Assembly (NCBI RefSeq): GCF_001613125.1
Contig: NZ_BDBT01000003.1
Location: 1-64,000 of the forward strand
DNA from: Nocardia shimofusensis NBRC 100134
GTDB taxonomy: Bacteria > Actinomycetota > Actinomycetes > Mycobacteriales > Mycobacteriaceae
DNA: 64,000 bases
Direction of reading: 5' to 3'
The translations under genes and the position numbers were made by a program. Numbering within the stretch: the first letter of the stretch is position 1; the number at the start of each line of letters is the position of its first letter. Of the stretch, positions 1 to 8,104 are shown in pieces. The notes beneath the pieces are model-generated. The model was not told the origin of the DNA and did no database searches. It was given only the letters and a program-made list of their open reading frames with translations.

Positions 1-659
1 GGGCCGCGGCGCCCGCCGCCTCGGCCGGACCGTCCGCGGTGCGGCGGTGCGGCGGGAGCGAGTTCGACGATGTGGCGCAGACCGTCGCCGTCGAGCGCGA
101 CGACCAGATCCGCCCCCGGTGTCCACTGCTGTTCGGCGATGCCTGTCAGCATGCCCGGCACCGGTTGCGGGCAACGCAGATCGGGGATCACCGCATCGCT
201 GCGGTAGCGGTGGATGCCGGCCCGGCCGGACGCGTCGACGGGCAGTCGCACCCGTGTGCGCCAGCCACCGGTGGCCTCGGCGAAGCGCTCCGAGATCGGC
301 TCCACGGTCACCTCGCGATCGAGTCCGCCGATACGGCGCAGCAGCTCACCGACGACCGAGGCCTTCAGTGCGCGCTGCGCCGCGGGAGTGGCGTACGCGA
401 AGTCGCAACAGCCCGCGCCGCCGGGGCCGGAGACCGGGCACGTGCTGGGCACCCGGTCGGCGGAGGCCTCCAGGATCTCGATCGCGTCCGCACGACAGAA
501 CCCGCCGCCTGCGTCCTCGGTGACCCGAGCGAGCACCGACTCCCCCGGCAGTCCGTGCCGGACGAAGACCACCCGGCCCTCGTGCCTGCCGACGCAGAAC
601 CCGCCGTGTCCGGGCGGTCCGAGCCGGATCTCGAAGGTCTCGCCCAGCCAGTCGCTCAC
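1..659 (-). CDS. TRAM-domain class I SAM-dependent RNA methyltransferase (C-terminus cut by window edge)
   Basis: N-terminal part of a TrmA/RumA-type 5-methyluridine RNA methyltransferase; the gene runs off the left edge, so the SAM-binding and catalytic-Cys half is not visible. The translation begins VSDWLGETFEIRLG and continues with a TRAM-like beta-barrel (about residues 1-60, FVRHGLPGESVLARV), then a Cys cluster CPVSGPGGAGCC (about residues 80-91) of the kind that holds a 4Fe-4S cluster in this family. The GTG at 659 is chosen because it starts right at the TRAM domain; an in-frame GTG at 734 would add 25 Gly/Asp-rich residues and lies 2 nt past the upstream permease stop, so translational coupling from there is possible. 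Position next to the permease matches Rv2689c in M. tuberculosis (memory). Confidence 0.8.
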   Translation of the reverse strand, partial: MSDWLGETFEIRLGPPGHGGFCVGRHEGRVVFVRHGLPGESVLARVTEDAGGGFCRADAIEILEASADRVPSTCPVSGPGGAGCCDFAYATPAAQRALKASVVGELLRRIGGLDREVTVEPISERFAEATGGWRTRVRLPVDASGRAGIHRYRSDAVIPDLRCPQPVPGMLTGIAEQQWTPGADLVVALDGDGLRHIVELAPAAPPHRGRSGRGGGRRG

Positions 660-735
660 CTGATCACTACCGTTCGTGTCGTCCCCGCCGTTCCCTGGAC
701 AACTGCCCTCCCCCGGGTCGCCGCCGTTGCCCACT

Positions 736-2754
736 TCACTGTTGATCCCTGCCTTGCCGCTGATCCCCGTAGCCGCGCCGGACCGATCCCGGCGCATTGA
801 TCATCCCTGGCTGTTTGGCGGAGGCAGACGAACTGAGCTGCCACGGCACGCTGGTCACCATGACGCCCGGCTCGAACAGCAGCCTGCCCTTGAGCCGCAG
901 CGCGCTCTGGTTGTGCAGCACCTGCTCCCACCAGCGCCCCACCACGTATTCGGGGATGAAGACCGTCACCACGGTGCGTGGGGAATCGCGGCGAACCCGC
1001 TTGACGTAATCGAGCACCGGCTTGGTGACCTCGCGATACGGCGACTCGATCACCTTGAGCGGCACCGTGACCTCGCTGCGCTCCCATTCACGCACCAGCG
1101 CCCTGGTGTCCTCGTCGTCGACGTTGACGGTGATCGCCTCCAGCATGTCGGGGCGGGCGGCGCGCGCGTAGACCAGCGCCCGCCGGGTCGGCAGGTGCAA
1201 CTTGGAGACCAGCACGATCGCGTGCGACCGGCTGGGCAGCACGGGGTCCCATTCGTATTCGTCGAGTTCCTTGGCGACCGCGTCGTAGTGGCGCCGGATC
1301 ATCTTCATCACCACGAAGACCACGACCATCAGCAGGATCGCGATCCAGGCGCCGGCGAAGAACTTCGTCACCAGCACGATGATCAGCACCGCGCCGGTGG
1401 CGGTCAGGCCGACGGCGTTGACCACCCGCGAACGCTTCATCCGGGCGCGATGCGACGGATCGGTCTCGGTGCGCAGGTGTCGCGTCCAGTGGCGGAGCAT
1501 GCCCGTCTGGCTCAACACGAACGAGACGAACACCCCGACGATGTAGAGCTGGATCAACTTGGTCACCTCGGCGCCGAAGGCGACCACGAAGGCGATCGCC
1601 GCGCCGGAGAGGAACAGGATGCCGTTGCTGAACGCGAGCCGGTCGCCGCGGGTGTGCAACTGGCGCGGCAGATAGCGGTCCTGGGCGAGAATCGAGCCGA
1701 GCACCGGGAAGCCGTTGAACGCGGTGTTGGCGGCCAGCACCAGGATGAGCGCGGTGACGATGGTGACGAAGAAGAATCCGATGGGGAAGCCGTCGAACAC
1801 CGTGCCGGCGAGCTGGGCGATGAGCGTCTTCTGGTGGTAGTCCTCGGGCGCTCCGGTCAGATGGTCGACGTCGTGGGCGTAGACCACGCCGATCTTCTGC
1901 GCCAGTATCAGCATGCCCATCAGCAGTGTTATCGCGAGGACCCCCAGCAGCAGCAGCGTGGTCGCGGCATTGCGGGACTTCGGTTTGCGGAAGGCGGGAA
2001 CGCCGTTGCTGATCGCCTCGACACCGGTGAGCGCGGCGCAGCCGGAGGAGAACGAGCGTGCGATCAGGAACACGAAAGCCATCCCGTAGAGATGCTCCTC
2101 CTCGGCATCCAACCCGAACCCGGCGGACTCGGCACGCAGCGGTTCGCCGAGCACGTAGGTCTGGATCAGCCCCCAGCCGAGCATCAGGAACATGCCGAAC
2201 ATGAAGGCGTAGGTGGGAATCGCGAACATGGTGCCGGATTCGCGTACGCCGCGCAGATTGAGCGCGGTCAGGATCGCGATGGCCACCACCGCGAACAGCA
2301 CCTTGTGGGTGTTGACGAACGGGATCGCCGAGCCGATGTTGGCGGCCGCCGACGAGATGGACACCGCCACGGTGAGCACGTAGTCGACCAGCAGCGCGCT
2401 GCCCACCGTGAGTCCCGCGGTCGGGCCGATATTGGTGGTCGCCACCTCGTAGTCGCCGCCGCCGGAGGGGTAGGCGTGCACATTCTGCCGATAGCTGGCG
2501 ACCACGATCGCCATCACGAACGCGACCGCCAGGCCCACCCAGGGCGCGTAGAGATAGGCCGACACGCCAGCGACGGACAGCATGAGGAGGATCTCCTCGG
2601 GCGCGTATGCCACCGAGGACAACGCGTCGGAGGCGAAGACCGGCAGCGCGATGCGCTTCGGCAGCAAAGTGTTCCCCAGCGAGTCGCTGCGAAAGGGCCT
2701 GCCCAGCAGCATGCGCTTGGCTGCTGTCGTCAACTTGGACACCGGAGCGAGCAT
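736..2754 (-). CDS. KimA-family potassium transporter (APC superfamily permease)
   Basis: A 672-residue polytopic membrane protein with about 12 hydrophobic segments (residues ~35-500) and a soluble C-terminal domain (~510-650). Family annotation would normally say amino-acid permease, but the motifs FASDALSSVAY (43-50 holds Asp43 and Tyr50) and LLVDYVLTVAVS (Asp124, Tyr125), plus FSSGCAALTGVEAISN, LILVLAANTAFN, GDRLAFSNGI and the C-terminal LHNQSALRL, match from memory the Bacillus subtilis high-affinity K+ importer KimA, including the spacing of its potassium-binding Asp/Tyr residues. It is divergent from two TrkA-type regulatory subunits, which fits potassium transport. The ATG at 2754 is chosen because upstream codons are low-complexity Arg-rich. 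No c-di-AMP riboswitch consensus was recognised in the 207-bp divergent spacer. Ortholog position: Rv2690c. Confidence 0.8.
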   Translation of the reverse strand: MLAPVSKLTTAAKRMLLGRPFRSDSLGNTLLPKRIALPVFASDALSSVAYAPEEILLMLSVAGVSAYLYAPWVGLAVAFVMAIVVASYRQNVHAYPSGGGDYEVATTNIGPTAGLTVGSALLVDYVLTVAVSISSAAANIGSAIPFVNTHKVLFAVVAIAILTALNLRGVRESGTMFAIPTYAFMFGMFLMLGWGLIQTYVLGEPLRAESAGFGLDAEEEHLYGMAFVFLIARSFSSGCAALTGVEAISNGVPAFRKPKSRNAATTLLLLGVLAITLLMGMLILAQKIGVVYAHDVDHLTGAPEDYHQKTLIAQLAGTVFDGFPIGFFFVTIVTALILVLAANTAFNGFPVLGSILAQDRYLPRQLHTRGDRLAFSNGILFLSGAAIAFVVAFGAEVTKLIQLYIVGVFVSFVLSQTGMLRHWTRHLRTETDPSHRARMKRSRVVNAVGLTATGAVLIIVLVTKFFAGAWIAILLMVVVFVVMKMIRRHYDAVAKELDEYEWDPVLPSRSHAIVLVSKLHLPTRRALVYARAARPDMLEAITVNVDDEDTRALVREWERSEVTVPLKVIESPYREVTKPVLDYVKRVRRDSPRTVVTVFIPEYVVGRWWEQVLHNQSALRLKGRLLFEPGVMVTSVPWQLSSSASAKQPGMINAPGSVRRGYGDQRQGRDQQ

Positions 2755-2961
2755 AGATCCCCGGACGCTTGTGCGCGCCGGGGGTCGGCGAACGCGCCGC
2801 AGACCGGGTTTGGCGCTGTTCACGGTGGGGAAACCGGCCCTCGGGCAACCGGGCGGGTAGGTTGTGAGCGCACCGCCGCTCGCCCGGTCCCACGGACCGT
2901 CCCCCCGGGTGGGCAGGGCGCGTGCGGCGGCGGTGATGTCAGCAGGAACGAGGGTTGTGCG

Positions 2962-3627
2962 GTGTTCGTAGTTGTCATGGGGTGCGGGCGGGTCGGCTCG
3001 GCACTGGCGCGTGCCCTGGTGCGGGTCGGACACGAGGTCACCGTCATCGACCGGGACTCCAGCGCCTTCCTGCGGCTCGGCGAGGATTTCGCCGGTCAGC
3101 GCGTGGTCGGCGTCGGCTTCGATCGCGACGTGCTGACCCGGGCGGGACTCGGGCGCGCGGACGCCTTCGCGGCGGTCTCCTCCGGTGACAACTCCAACAT
3201 CATCTCCGCGCGGGTCGCGCGGGAGACCTTCGGTGTCGAGCGGGTCGTGGCCCGTATCTACGACGCCAAGCGCGCGGCCGTCTACGAACGCCTCGGCATC
3301 CCCACCATCGCCACCGTGCCGTGGACCACCGACCGGTTCCTGCGCACGATCATCGGCGACACCGGCACCACCACCTGGCGCGAACCCACCGGCACGGTCG
3401 CGGTCACCCAGCTCGCACTGCACGAGGACTGGTTCGGCCGCACCGTGCAGGATCTGGAGCGGGCGGTCCGCGGCCGGGTGTCGTTCGTGCTGAGATTCGG
3501 GCAGGCGCTGCTGCCCGAGAGCAAGACCATCGTGCAGGCCGATGACATCGTGTATGTGGCGGTGCCCTCCGGCCAGGTCGGCGAGGCCGTCGCGGTGGCG
3601 GGCGAGCCCCCTGTGAAAGAGGACTGA
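2962..3627 (+). CDS. ceoB: TrkA-family potassium uptake regulatory subunit (first of pair)
   Basis: A 221-residue cytosolic protein with an N-terminal Rossmann RCK/TrkA-N domain (residues ~3-125; VVVMGCGRVGSALARAL nucleotide loop, acidic Asp at the end of strand 2 in VTVIDRDS) and a TrkA-C domain (~140-220). RCK proteins bind NAD(H), ADP/ATP or c-di-AMP and gate a membrane K+ transporter. The GTG start at 2962 is preceded by GAACGAGGG about 7 nt upstream; longer versions of the frame have no support. The second TrkA protein starts 2 nt after its stop, so the two are co-transcribed and translationally coupled. Corresponds by order to Rv2691 (ceoB). The likely partner is the divergent KimA-like permease, or a TrkH/Ktr channel elsewhere; neither can be proven here. 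Confidence 0.9.
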   Translation: MFVVVMGCGRVGSALARALVRVGHEVTVIDRDSSAFLRLGEDFAGQRVVGVGFDRDVLTRAGLGRADAFAAVSSGDNSNIISARVARETFGVERVVARIYDAKRAAVYERLGIPTIATVPWTTDRFLRTIIGDTGTTTWREPTGTVAVTQLALHEDWFGRTVQDLERAVRGRVSFVLRFGQALLPESKTIVQADDIVYVAVPSGQVGEAVAVAGEPPVKED

Positions 3628-3629
3628 TC

Positions 3630-4301
3630 ATGAAGGTGGCCATCGCGGGCGCGGGCGCTGTCGGGCGTTCGATCGCCAGGGAACTGTTGCGCGGCGGGCA
3701 TCGGGTGATGCTGCTGGAACGCCAACTCGACCACATCGACCACCAGGCCATCCCGGACGCGGTGTGGGTGCACGCCGACGCCTGCGAACTCGCGCTGCTC
3801 GAGGACGCCGAGCTGGAGACCTACGAGGTGGTCATCGCGGCGACCGGCGACGACAAGGTGAATCTGGTGCACAGCCTGCTGGCCAAGACCGAGTTCGGCG
3901 TACGCCGGGTGGTGGCGCGGGTCAACGATCCGCGCAACGAGTGGCTGTTCGATTCGGCGTGGGGCGTGGACGTGGCCGTGTCGACCCCACGGCTGCTCGC
4001 CTCGCTGGTGGAGGAAGCGGTCTCGGTGGGCGATCTGGTGCGCCTGATGACGCTGCGCCAGGGTCAGGCCAACCTGGTGGAGATCACTCTGCCCAGCGAC
4101 ACCGCGCTCGCGGGCAAGCCGGTACGGGCGCTCACCTTGCCGCGCGACGCCGCGCTGGTGACGATCCTGCGCGGCGGCCGGGTCATCGTGCCGCAGGCCG
4201 ACGACCCGTTCGAGGGCGAGGACGAGTTGTTGTTCGTGACCTCGGTGGAGGCCGAGGAGGATCTGCGCGTGGCGCTGGCCGACCACGGCATCAGGCCGTA
4301 A
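3630..4301 (+). CDS. ceoC: TrkA-family potassium uptake regulatory subunit (second of pair)
   Basis: A 223-residue RCK protein: TrkA-N Rossmann domain (KVAIAGAGAVGRSIARELL at the N-terminus, acidic residue in MLLERQ) and TrkA-C domain in the last ~80 residues (VEITLPSDTALAGKPVRAL). It begins ATG 2 nt after the stop of the first TrkA gene. Two tandem RCK proteins of about 220 residues probably assemble as a hetero-ring, comparable to the two halves of E. coli TrkA. Corresponds by order to Rv2692 (ceoC). It is convergent with the ECF sigma gene, with only 34 bp between stops. Confidence 0.9.
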   Translation: MKVAIAGAGAVGRSIARELLRGGHRVMLLERQLDHIDHQAIPDAVWVHADACELALLEDAELETYEVVIAATGDDKVNLVHSLLAKTEFGVRRVVARVNDPRNEWLFDSAWGVDVAVSTPRLLASLVEEAVSVGDLVRLMTLRQGQANLVEITLPSDTALAGKPVRALTLPRDAALVTILRGGRVIVPQADDPFEGEDELLFVTSVEAEEDLRVALADHGIRP

Positions 4302-4335
4302 CACCCCGATACGTCTGCTGCCCGGTCGGTTCCCG

Positions 4336-4971
4336 TCATGCGGCGGTCTCGAACTGCGCGCGCAGCTTGTTGAGCGCGCGGTGCTGCATGACCCGGACGA
4401 CACCGGGGCTGGTGCCGATGGCCTCGGCTGTCTGAGCGGCCGACCAGCCGAGCACGATGCGCATGACCAGCACCTCCCGATGGGCGGGCGCGAGCACCTT
4501 CATCAGTTCCCTGGTGGCGGCGCGGCGCTCCAGGGCCAGCGCCCACTCCTCCGGGCCCGCCTCGGTGGTCGGGGTGTCGGGCACTTCGGCCACCGGGTAG
4601 GTCGGGTGCACCTGCGAGCGACGGAAGGCGTCGGCGACCTTGTTGGCGGCGATGCCGTAGACGAACGCCAGGAAGGACTTGCCCTGGTCCTGGTAGCGCG
4701 GCATCGCCTTGACCGTCGCCATCAGCACCTCCTGCACCACATCGTCGGCGGTGACCTGCAGATGCGCGGTGTTGCCCAGCTTGGCGCCGCAGTAACGACG
4801 CACCAGCGGGTGGATCGCGCGCAGGATGTCGGAGATCGCGCGCTGATCACCGGCGGCGGCCGGGCCGATCAGCTTCTCCACCTCGGCGGCCACCCGGCGG
4901 CTCTCGGTGAGTGCGGGCCCCGCGGGGGCGTGGGTGCGGTTCCTGGTGCGGGTCTGCTTCTCGATTGCCAT
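4336..4971 (-). CDS. ECF-type RNA polymerase sigma factor, SigD/ShbA-like
   Basis: A 211-residue sigma-70 family protein with only regions 2 and 4. Region 2 is at ~60-125 (TADDVVQEVLMATVKAMPRY, then FLAFVYGIAANKVADAFRR for -10 recognition and melting); region 4 is at ~155-205 (HREVLVMRIVLGWSAAQTAEAIG helix-turn-helix, then GVVRVMQHRALNKLR). The N-terminal ~35 residues are basic and probably disordered. It most resembles mycobacterial SigD or streptomycete ShbA (memory). No anti-sigma gene is adjacent: the next gene upstream is 184 bp away and encodes DUF3159. Within the otherwise mycobacterium-like gene order this gene appears as an addition between ceoC and the DUF3159 gene. Confidence 0.85.
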   Translation of the reverse strand: MAIEKQTRTRNRTHAPAGPALTESRRVAAEVEKLIGPAAAGDQRAISDILRAIHPLVRRYCGAKLGNTAHLQVTADDVVQEVLMATVKAMPRYQDQGKSFLAFVYGIAANKVADAFRRSQVHPTYPVAEVPDTPTTEAGPEEWALALERRAATRELMKVLAPAHREVLVMRIVLGWSAAQTAEAIGTSPGVVRVMQHRALNKLRAQFETAA

Positions 4972-5154
4972 CGGTGCGGTCCAATCTCGGGAGATCGTTC
5001 ACGTTTTTCGTGTCGATAACGATCGTCCGTCGAACAGGACCCGGCGACCAGATACCCCAGGGTGGGTACCTGCCCACCTCTGCGGGTGTCTTCGCGCACC
5101 CCCGCCCATCGAAGCCGCTGCGGCAACGCGAGATTCGATAGGCCGCGGCTGGGG

Positions 5155-5874
5155 CTACGCGCCGGAGTGCACCGGCAGATGGCCTGCCCGGCGCACCGCC
5201 CAGATGGTGACGCCGAACGCGACCGCCGTCAGCGGCCAGCCCATGCCGATCCGGGCGGCGGCCAGCCAGCCCGTCTGGTCGGAGTCGTAGAGTTCGGACT
5301 GCACCAGGTACCTGGCGCCGAACACCAGCGCCCAGATGGCGGTCGCGACATCGTAGAGACGCACCAGGCGACGGTCGGAGCGCCACACCGAGCCGTGGCC
5401 GTTGAGCGCACCCCAGATCACCCCGACCAGCGGTCTGCGCACCAGGATGGACAGCACGAACCCGGCCGCGTAGACCAGGCTGGTGTAGATGCCGAACAGG
5501 AAGTAGCCCTTGGCCTCACCCATCCGCCAGGCGATGAACGCGCAGATGCCGACGCCGACGAAACCGGAGATGGCGGGTTGGATCGGGCTGCGGCGGATCA
5601 GCCGCCAGATCAGAATCGCGGCGGCCGCGCCGAGCGCCGCCCAGAGCGCGGCGGTGAGCCCGAAGAAACTGTTGACCGGGACGAAGACCACGACCGGGAC
5701 CGTCGAGTAGATCAGGCCGCTGAAACCGCCCATCTGCTCGAGCAGAGTCTGCTCGGTGCGCGGCACCTCGGCGGCCTCGGTGTGGGGGGACGTCTGCTGC
5801 TCGGGTGCGGTGGCTCGTACCGGTGCGTCGGCCGGCGAGCCGAAGTCGGCGCCGTTGTCGTGGCTGGATGGCAT
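5155..5874 (-). CDS. DUF3159 family membrane protein
   Basis: A 239-residue integral membrane protein of unknown function. After a ~55-residue polar N-terminus come about six hydrophobic segments, beginning GGFSGLIYSTVPVVVFVPV (~residue 57) and including WAALGAAAAILIWRLI and FVGVGICAFIAW. Between segments 4 and 5 lies the conserved-looking loop RRPLVGVIWGALNG. Homologs sit at Rv2693c in M. tuberculosis. It starts 5 nt after the stop of the upstream OB-fold gene and so is the distal gene of a two-gene operon. No catalytic motif is visible; a transport or channel role is only a guess. Confidence 0.8.
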   Translation of the reverse strand: MPSSHDNGADFGSPADAPVRATAPEQQTSPHTEAAEVPRTEQTLLEQMGGFSGLIYSTVPVVVFVPVNSFFGLTAALWAALGAAAAILIWRLIRRSPIQPAISGFVGVGICAFIAWRMGEAKGYFLFGIYTSLVYAAGFVLSILVRRPLVGVIWGALNGHGSVWRSDRRLVRLYDVATAIWALVFGARYLVQSELYDSDQTGWLAAARIGMGWPLTAVAFGVTIWAVRRAGHLPVHSGA

Positions 5875-5879
5875 ACGTG

Positions 5880-6257
5880 TCAGCTGTTCCCGCGCAATTC
5901 GTAGTAGGGGTTGAAGATCACCTTGCGTCCGTCGCGTTCGCCGATACGGCCGCGTACCAGCAGACGGCGTCCCGGCTCGATGCCGGGAATCCGGCGGCGG
6001 CCGATCCAGACCAAGGCGATCGCGTCGGTGCCGTCGAAGAACTCGGCCTGCACACTGGCGCCCGCCGACTTGGAACACGCTTCCACACTGCGGAGCCGCC
6101 CGAGCATGGTGACTTCCTCACCGCGACGGCAGTCCGCCACCCGGCACGCGCCCGACGCGTCGGCTGTCTCGGCGAGTTCTTCTGCGTCGAGTTGATCGAT
6201 GTCCTCGGTCAACCGCCGGCTCAGACGTCGGAAGTAACTCGAGGCTGCGGATGGCAT
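5880..6257 (-). CDS. OB-fold nucleic-acid-binding domain protein
   Basis: A 125-residue protein with a short helical N-terminus (MPSAASSYFRRLSRRLTED) followed by an OB-fold of the tRNA-anticodon/DNA-binding type: GEEVTMLGRLRSVEACS, VQAEFFDGTDAIALVWIGRRRIPGI and RLLVRGRIGERDGRKVIFNP are the beta-strands. The ATG at 6257 fits homologs that begin with this helix; the frame is open 36 nt further upstream without good support. It is first in an operon with the DUF3159 gene and corresponds to Rv2694c. The domain resembles the wedge OB-fold of RecG, so a role in nucleic-acid metabolism is plausible but unproven. Confidence 0.8.
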   Translation of the reverse strand: MPSAASSYFRRLSRRLTEDIDQLDAEELAETADASGACRVADCRRGEEVTMLGRLRSVEACSKSAGASVQAEFFDGTDAIALVWIGRRRIPGIEPGRRLLVRGRIGERDGRKVIFNPYYELRGNS

Positions 6258-6318
6258 GGCAAGCACTCCTGCTCTCGGTCGTACACCCGCCACTGTAGAG
6301 CCCCGGCAGCACCCCCGC

Positions 6319-6324
6319 TACGCT
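6319..6324 (+). promoter_or_regulatory. -10 box TACGCT of a leaderless promoter
   Basis: TACGCT fits TANNNT and ends 7 nt before the ATG at 6332, so the transcript of the hydrolase gene would start at or next to its start codon. No Shine-Dalgarno sequence precedes this ATG. Confidence 0.5.
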
Positions 6325-6331
6325 CGACCCG

Positions 6332-7123
6332 ATGTTCGACTCACCACACCCGGCGATCCCGCGGCAGTGCGTGCCCGCGCGCGTGGTCGCGCTGCCCGGG
6401 ACCGGCTCCGATGCCGATTTCGCCCGGCGCGCGTTCGGATCCGCGGCCGCCGAGCGCGGTCTGCGATTTCGCGCTGTGGAACCCGATCCCCGGGACGTGG
6501 TGGCCGGTTACCGCGCGGCGCTGGACGAAGCCGCCGAGGACGGTCCGGTGCTGGTCGCCGGGATCTCCCTGGGCGCGGCGGTAGCCGTGGAATGGGCTGC
6601 CGCCAGATCGGAACGGGCTGCCTCCGCTGCGGCGGTGGCCGGGGTGGTGGCGGCGCTGCCCGCCTGGACCGGACCCGACACGACCGGATGTCCGGCCGCG
6701 CTGTCCGCCGCGTATACCGCTGCGCGCCTGCGGGCCGACGGGCTCGAGGCAGTGATCGAGCAGATGCGGGCCGGCAGCCCGGGCTGGCTGGGCGCGGCGC
6801 TGACCCAGTCGTGGCGTTCGCAGTGGCCGTGGCTGCCCGGGGCGCTCGAGGAGGCCGCGGCCTATGCGTGGCCCGATGCCGAGCGGCTCGCGGCGCTGAA
6901 CGTGCCGGTCGCGGTGATCGCCACGACCGACGATCCGGTCCACCCGCTCGCGGTCGGCGAGCGCTGGGCGGCGTTGATCCCCGGCGCGACCCTGGACTGT
7001 CTCACCCTCGACGAGCTGGGCGCCGATCCGTCCGTGCTCGGGCACCGTGGATTCGCTGCCCTGTCACGGGTGCTGCCGCCGATCGCCGCGCCGGTCGCGT
7101 CCGAGGCGGCACCGGTCGGCTGA
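6332..7123 (+). CDS. alpha/beta-hydrolase family protein
   Basis: A 263-residue alpha/beta-hydrolase. The nucleophile elbow GISLGA (Ser about residue 78) follows VLVAG; an acid is supplied probably by Asp in VIATTDDPVHPL (~residue 203), and the C-terminal GHRGF (~residue 236) offers the His. No signal peptide or membrane segment, so cytosolic. Substrate unknown. Ortholog position Rv2695. Predicted leaderless (see -10 box at 6319). It converges on the DUF3710 gene and shares a terminator with it. Confidence 0.8.
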   Translation: MFDSPHPAIPRQCVPARVVALPGTGSDADFARRAFGSAAAERGLRFRAVEPDPRDVVAGYRAALDEAAEDGPVLVAGISLGAAVAVEWAAARSERAASAAAVAGVVAALPAWTGPDTTGCPAALSAAYTAARLRADGLEAVIEQMRAGSPGWLGAALTQSWRSQWPWLPGALEEAAAYAWPDAERLAALNVPVAVIATTDDPVHPLAVGERWAALIPGATLDCLTLDELGADPSVLGHRGFAALSRVLPPIAAPVASEAAPVG

Positions 7124-7158
7124 CTTCGCCCCCGATCTCCGACCCGCTCCCATCGAAA

Positions 7159-7194
7159 AACCCGCTCCGATGCCTCCCGGGGCCGGAGCGGGTT
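7159..7194. terminator. bidirectional hairpin terminator
   Basis: AACCCGCTCC at 7159-7168 pairs perfectly with GGAGCGGGTT at 7185-7194, between the convergent hydrolase and DUF3710 genes. The A and T tracts at the stem ends suit termination in both directions. Confidence 0.7.
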
Positions 7195-7209
7195 CGGAAG
7201 TGCCGACAG

Positions 7210-8103
7210 TCAGTTCAGCCCGAGCTGCTGCATGGCCGAGCCGCCGGTTCCGCGCCGGGGCTCCTGCGGCACCGGCTGCGGAGTCGGCACCGGCTGCGGC
7301 TGCTGCGGGGCGGCCTGCTGCTGTTGCGCCTGTACCTGCGCCTGATGGGCGGCGGCGAGCTGCTCGGCCAGCTGCGCGGGCAGCACCACCGGCAAGGGAT
7401 CGCGCACGGGCAGCGGATCGGTCCCACGGCGCACCACGGTCTCGGCCATGATCGCGCGCGCGGCGGCGACCAGCGGCAGACCTTCCGCCGCGGCGCCCGA
7501 CGGGCCCGCCGCGACCAAGCGCACCATCCAGCGGTAGCCGTCGACGCCGATGAACCGCAGGTCCGCGGTCGCGGTCTCGGCGTGCAGTTCCCGGCCCCAC
7601 GGGCCGGTCTCCACCGAGACCCGCGCGCCGTCCTTGCGCAGTGATTCGGCCAGGTCGGCGGCCACTGTGCGCCACTGGCCGGGCGACTTCGGCGCCGCGT
7701 AGGCCGCGACGGTGATCCGTCCGTGCTCGGTGGCCAGGTGCACCGCTTGCGGCGCGCCATCGGGGGTCATCTCCACCTGCAGCTGACCACCGGGCGGGAC
7801 CGGCAGGATCACCGAGCCGAGATCGAGGCGCTGATCGGTGACGTTCTCGAGCAGTTCGGCGACATCGTCGTAGTCATAGGGGCCGGTGCGCTGTTCGCCC
7901 GGTCCGGCCGCGGCGGGGGCGCCGTCGTACCCGGCGTCGTAGCCCACGTCCTCGTAGTCCTCCGCGTAGCCGGACTCGTAGTCGTCGTACCCGTCGTCGG
8001 TGTACCCGTCGTCGCCGTATGCGTCGTCGCTGTACTCGTCGTCGCCGTACTCGACGTCGCCGTATCTGTCGCTGTCACGCTTCTTCTTACCGAAAAGTCC
8101 CAT
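7210..8103 (-). CDS. DUF3710 family protein
   Basis: A 297-residue cytosolic protein of unknown function. It has a basic start (MGLFGKKKRDSD), then a ~55-residue Asp/Tyr/Gly-rich low-complexity tract (units such as YGDDEY, YGDDGYTDDGYDDY), then the DUF3710 domain (~75-235; LDLGSVILPVP, VHLATEHGRITVAAYAAP, GPWGRELHA, FIGVDGYRWMVR) and a Gln/Pro-rich tail. The start lies 1 nt after the dut stop, so the two are co-transcribed as in mycobacteria (Rv2696c next to dut). The acidic-aromatic repeat is probably disordered and may interact with basic partners. Confidence 0.85.
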   Translation of the reverse strand: MGLFGKKKRDSDRYGDVEYGDDEYSDDAYGDDGYTDDGYDDYESGYAEDYEDVGYDAGYDGAPAAAGPGEQRTGPYDYDDVAELLENVTDQRLDLGSVILPVPPGGQLQVEMTPDGAPQAVHLATEHGRITVAAYAAPKSPGQWRTVAADLAESLRKDGARVSVETGPWGRELHAETATADLRFIGVDGYRWMVRLVAAGPSGAAAEGLPLVAAARAIMAETVVRRGTDPLPVRDPLPVVLPAQLAEQLAAAHQAQVQAQQQQAAPQQPQPVPTPQPVPQEPRRGTGGSAMQQLGLN

Positions 8104-8104
8104 G

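Noticed and set aside
676..2961. Long plus-strand open frame in front of the first TrkA gene
   Set aside because: It is antisense to the KimA-like permease and has the His/Asp/Arg-rich composition of shadow frames; only the part from GTG 2962 matches the TrkA family.
2755..2961. Possible c-di-AMP (ydaO) riboswitch between the permease and trk genes
   Set aside because: Considered because B. subtilis kimA has one, but the conserved segments of that riboswitch were not found on either strand.
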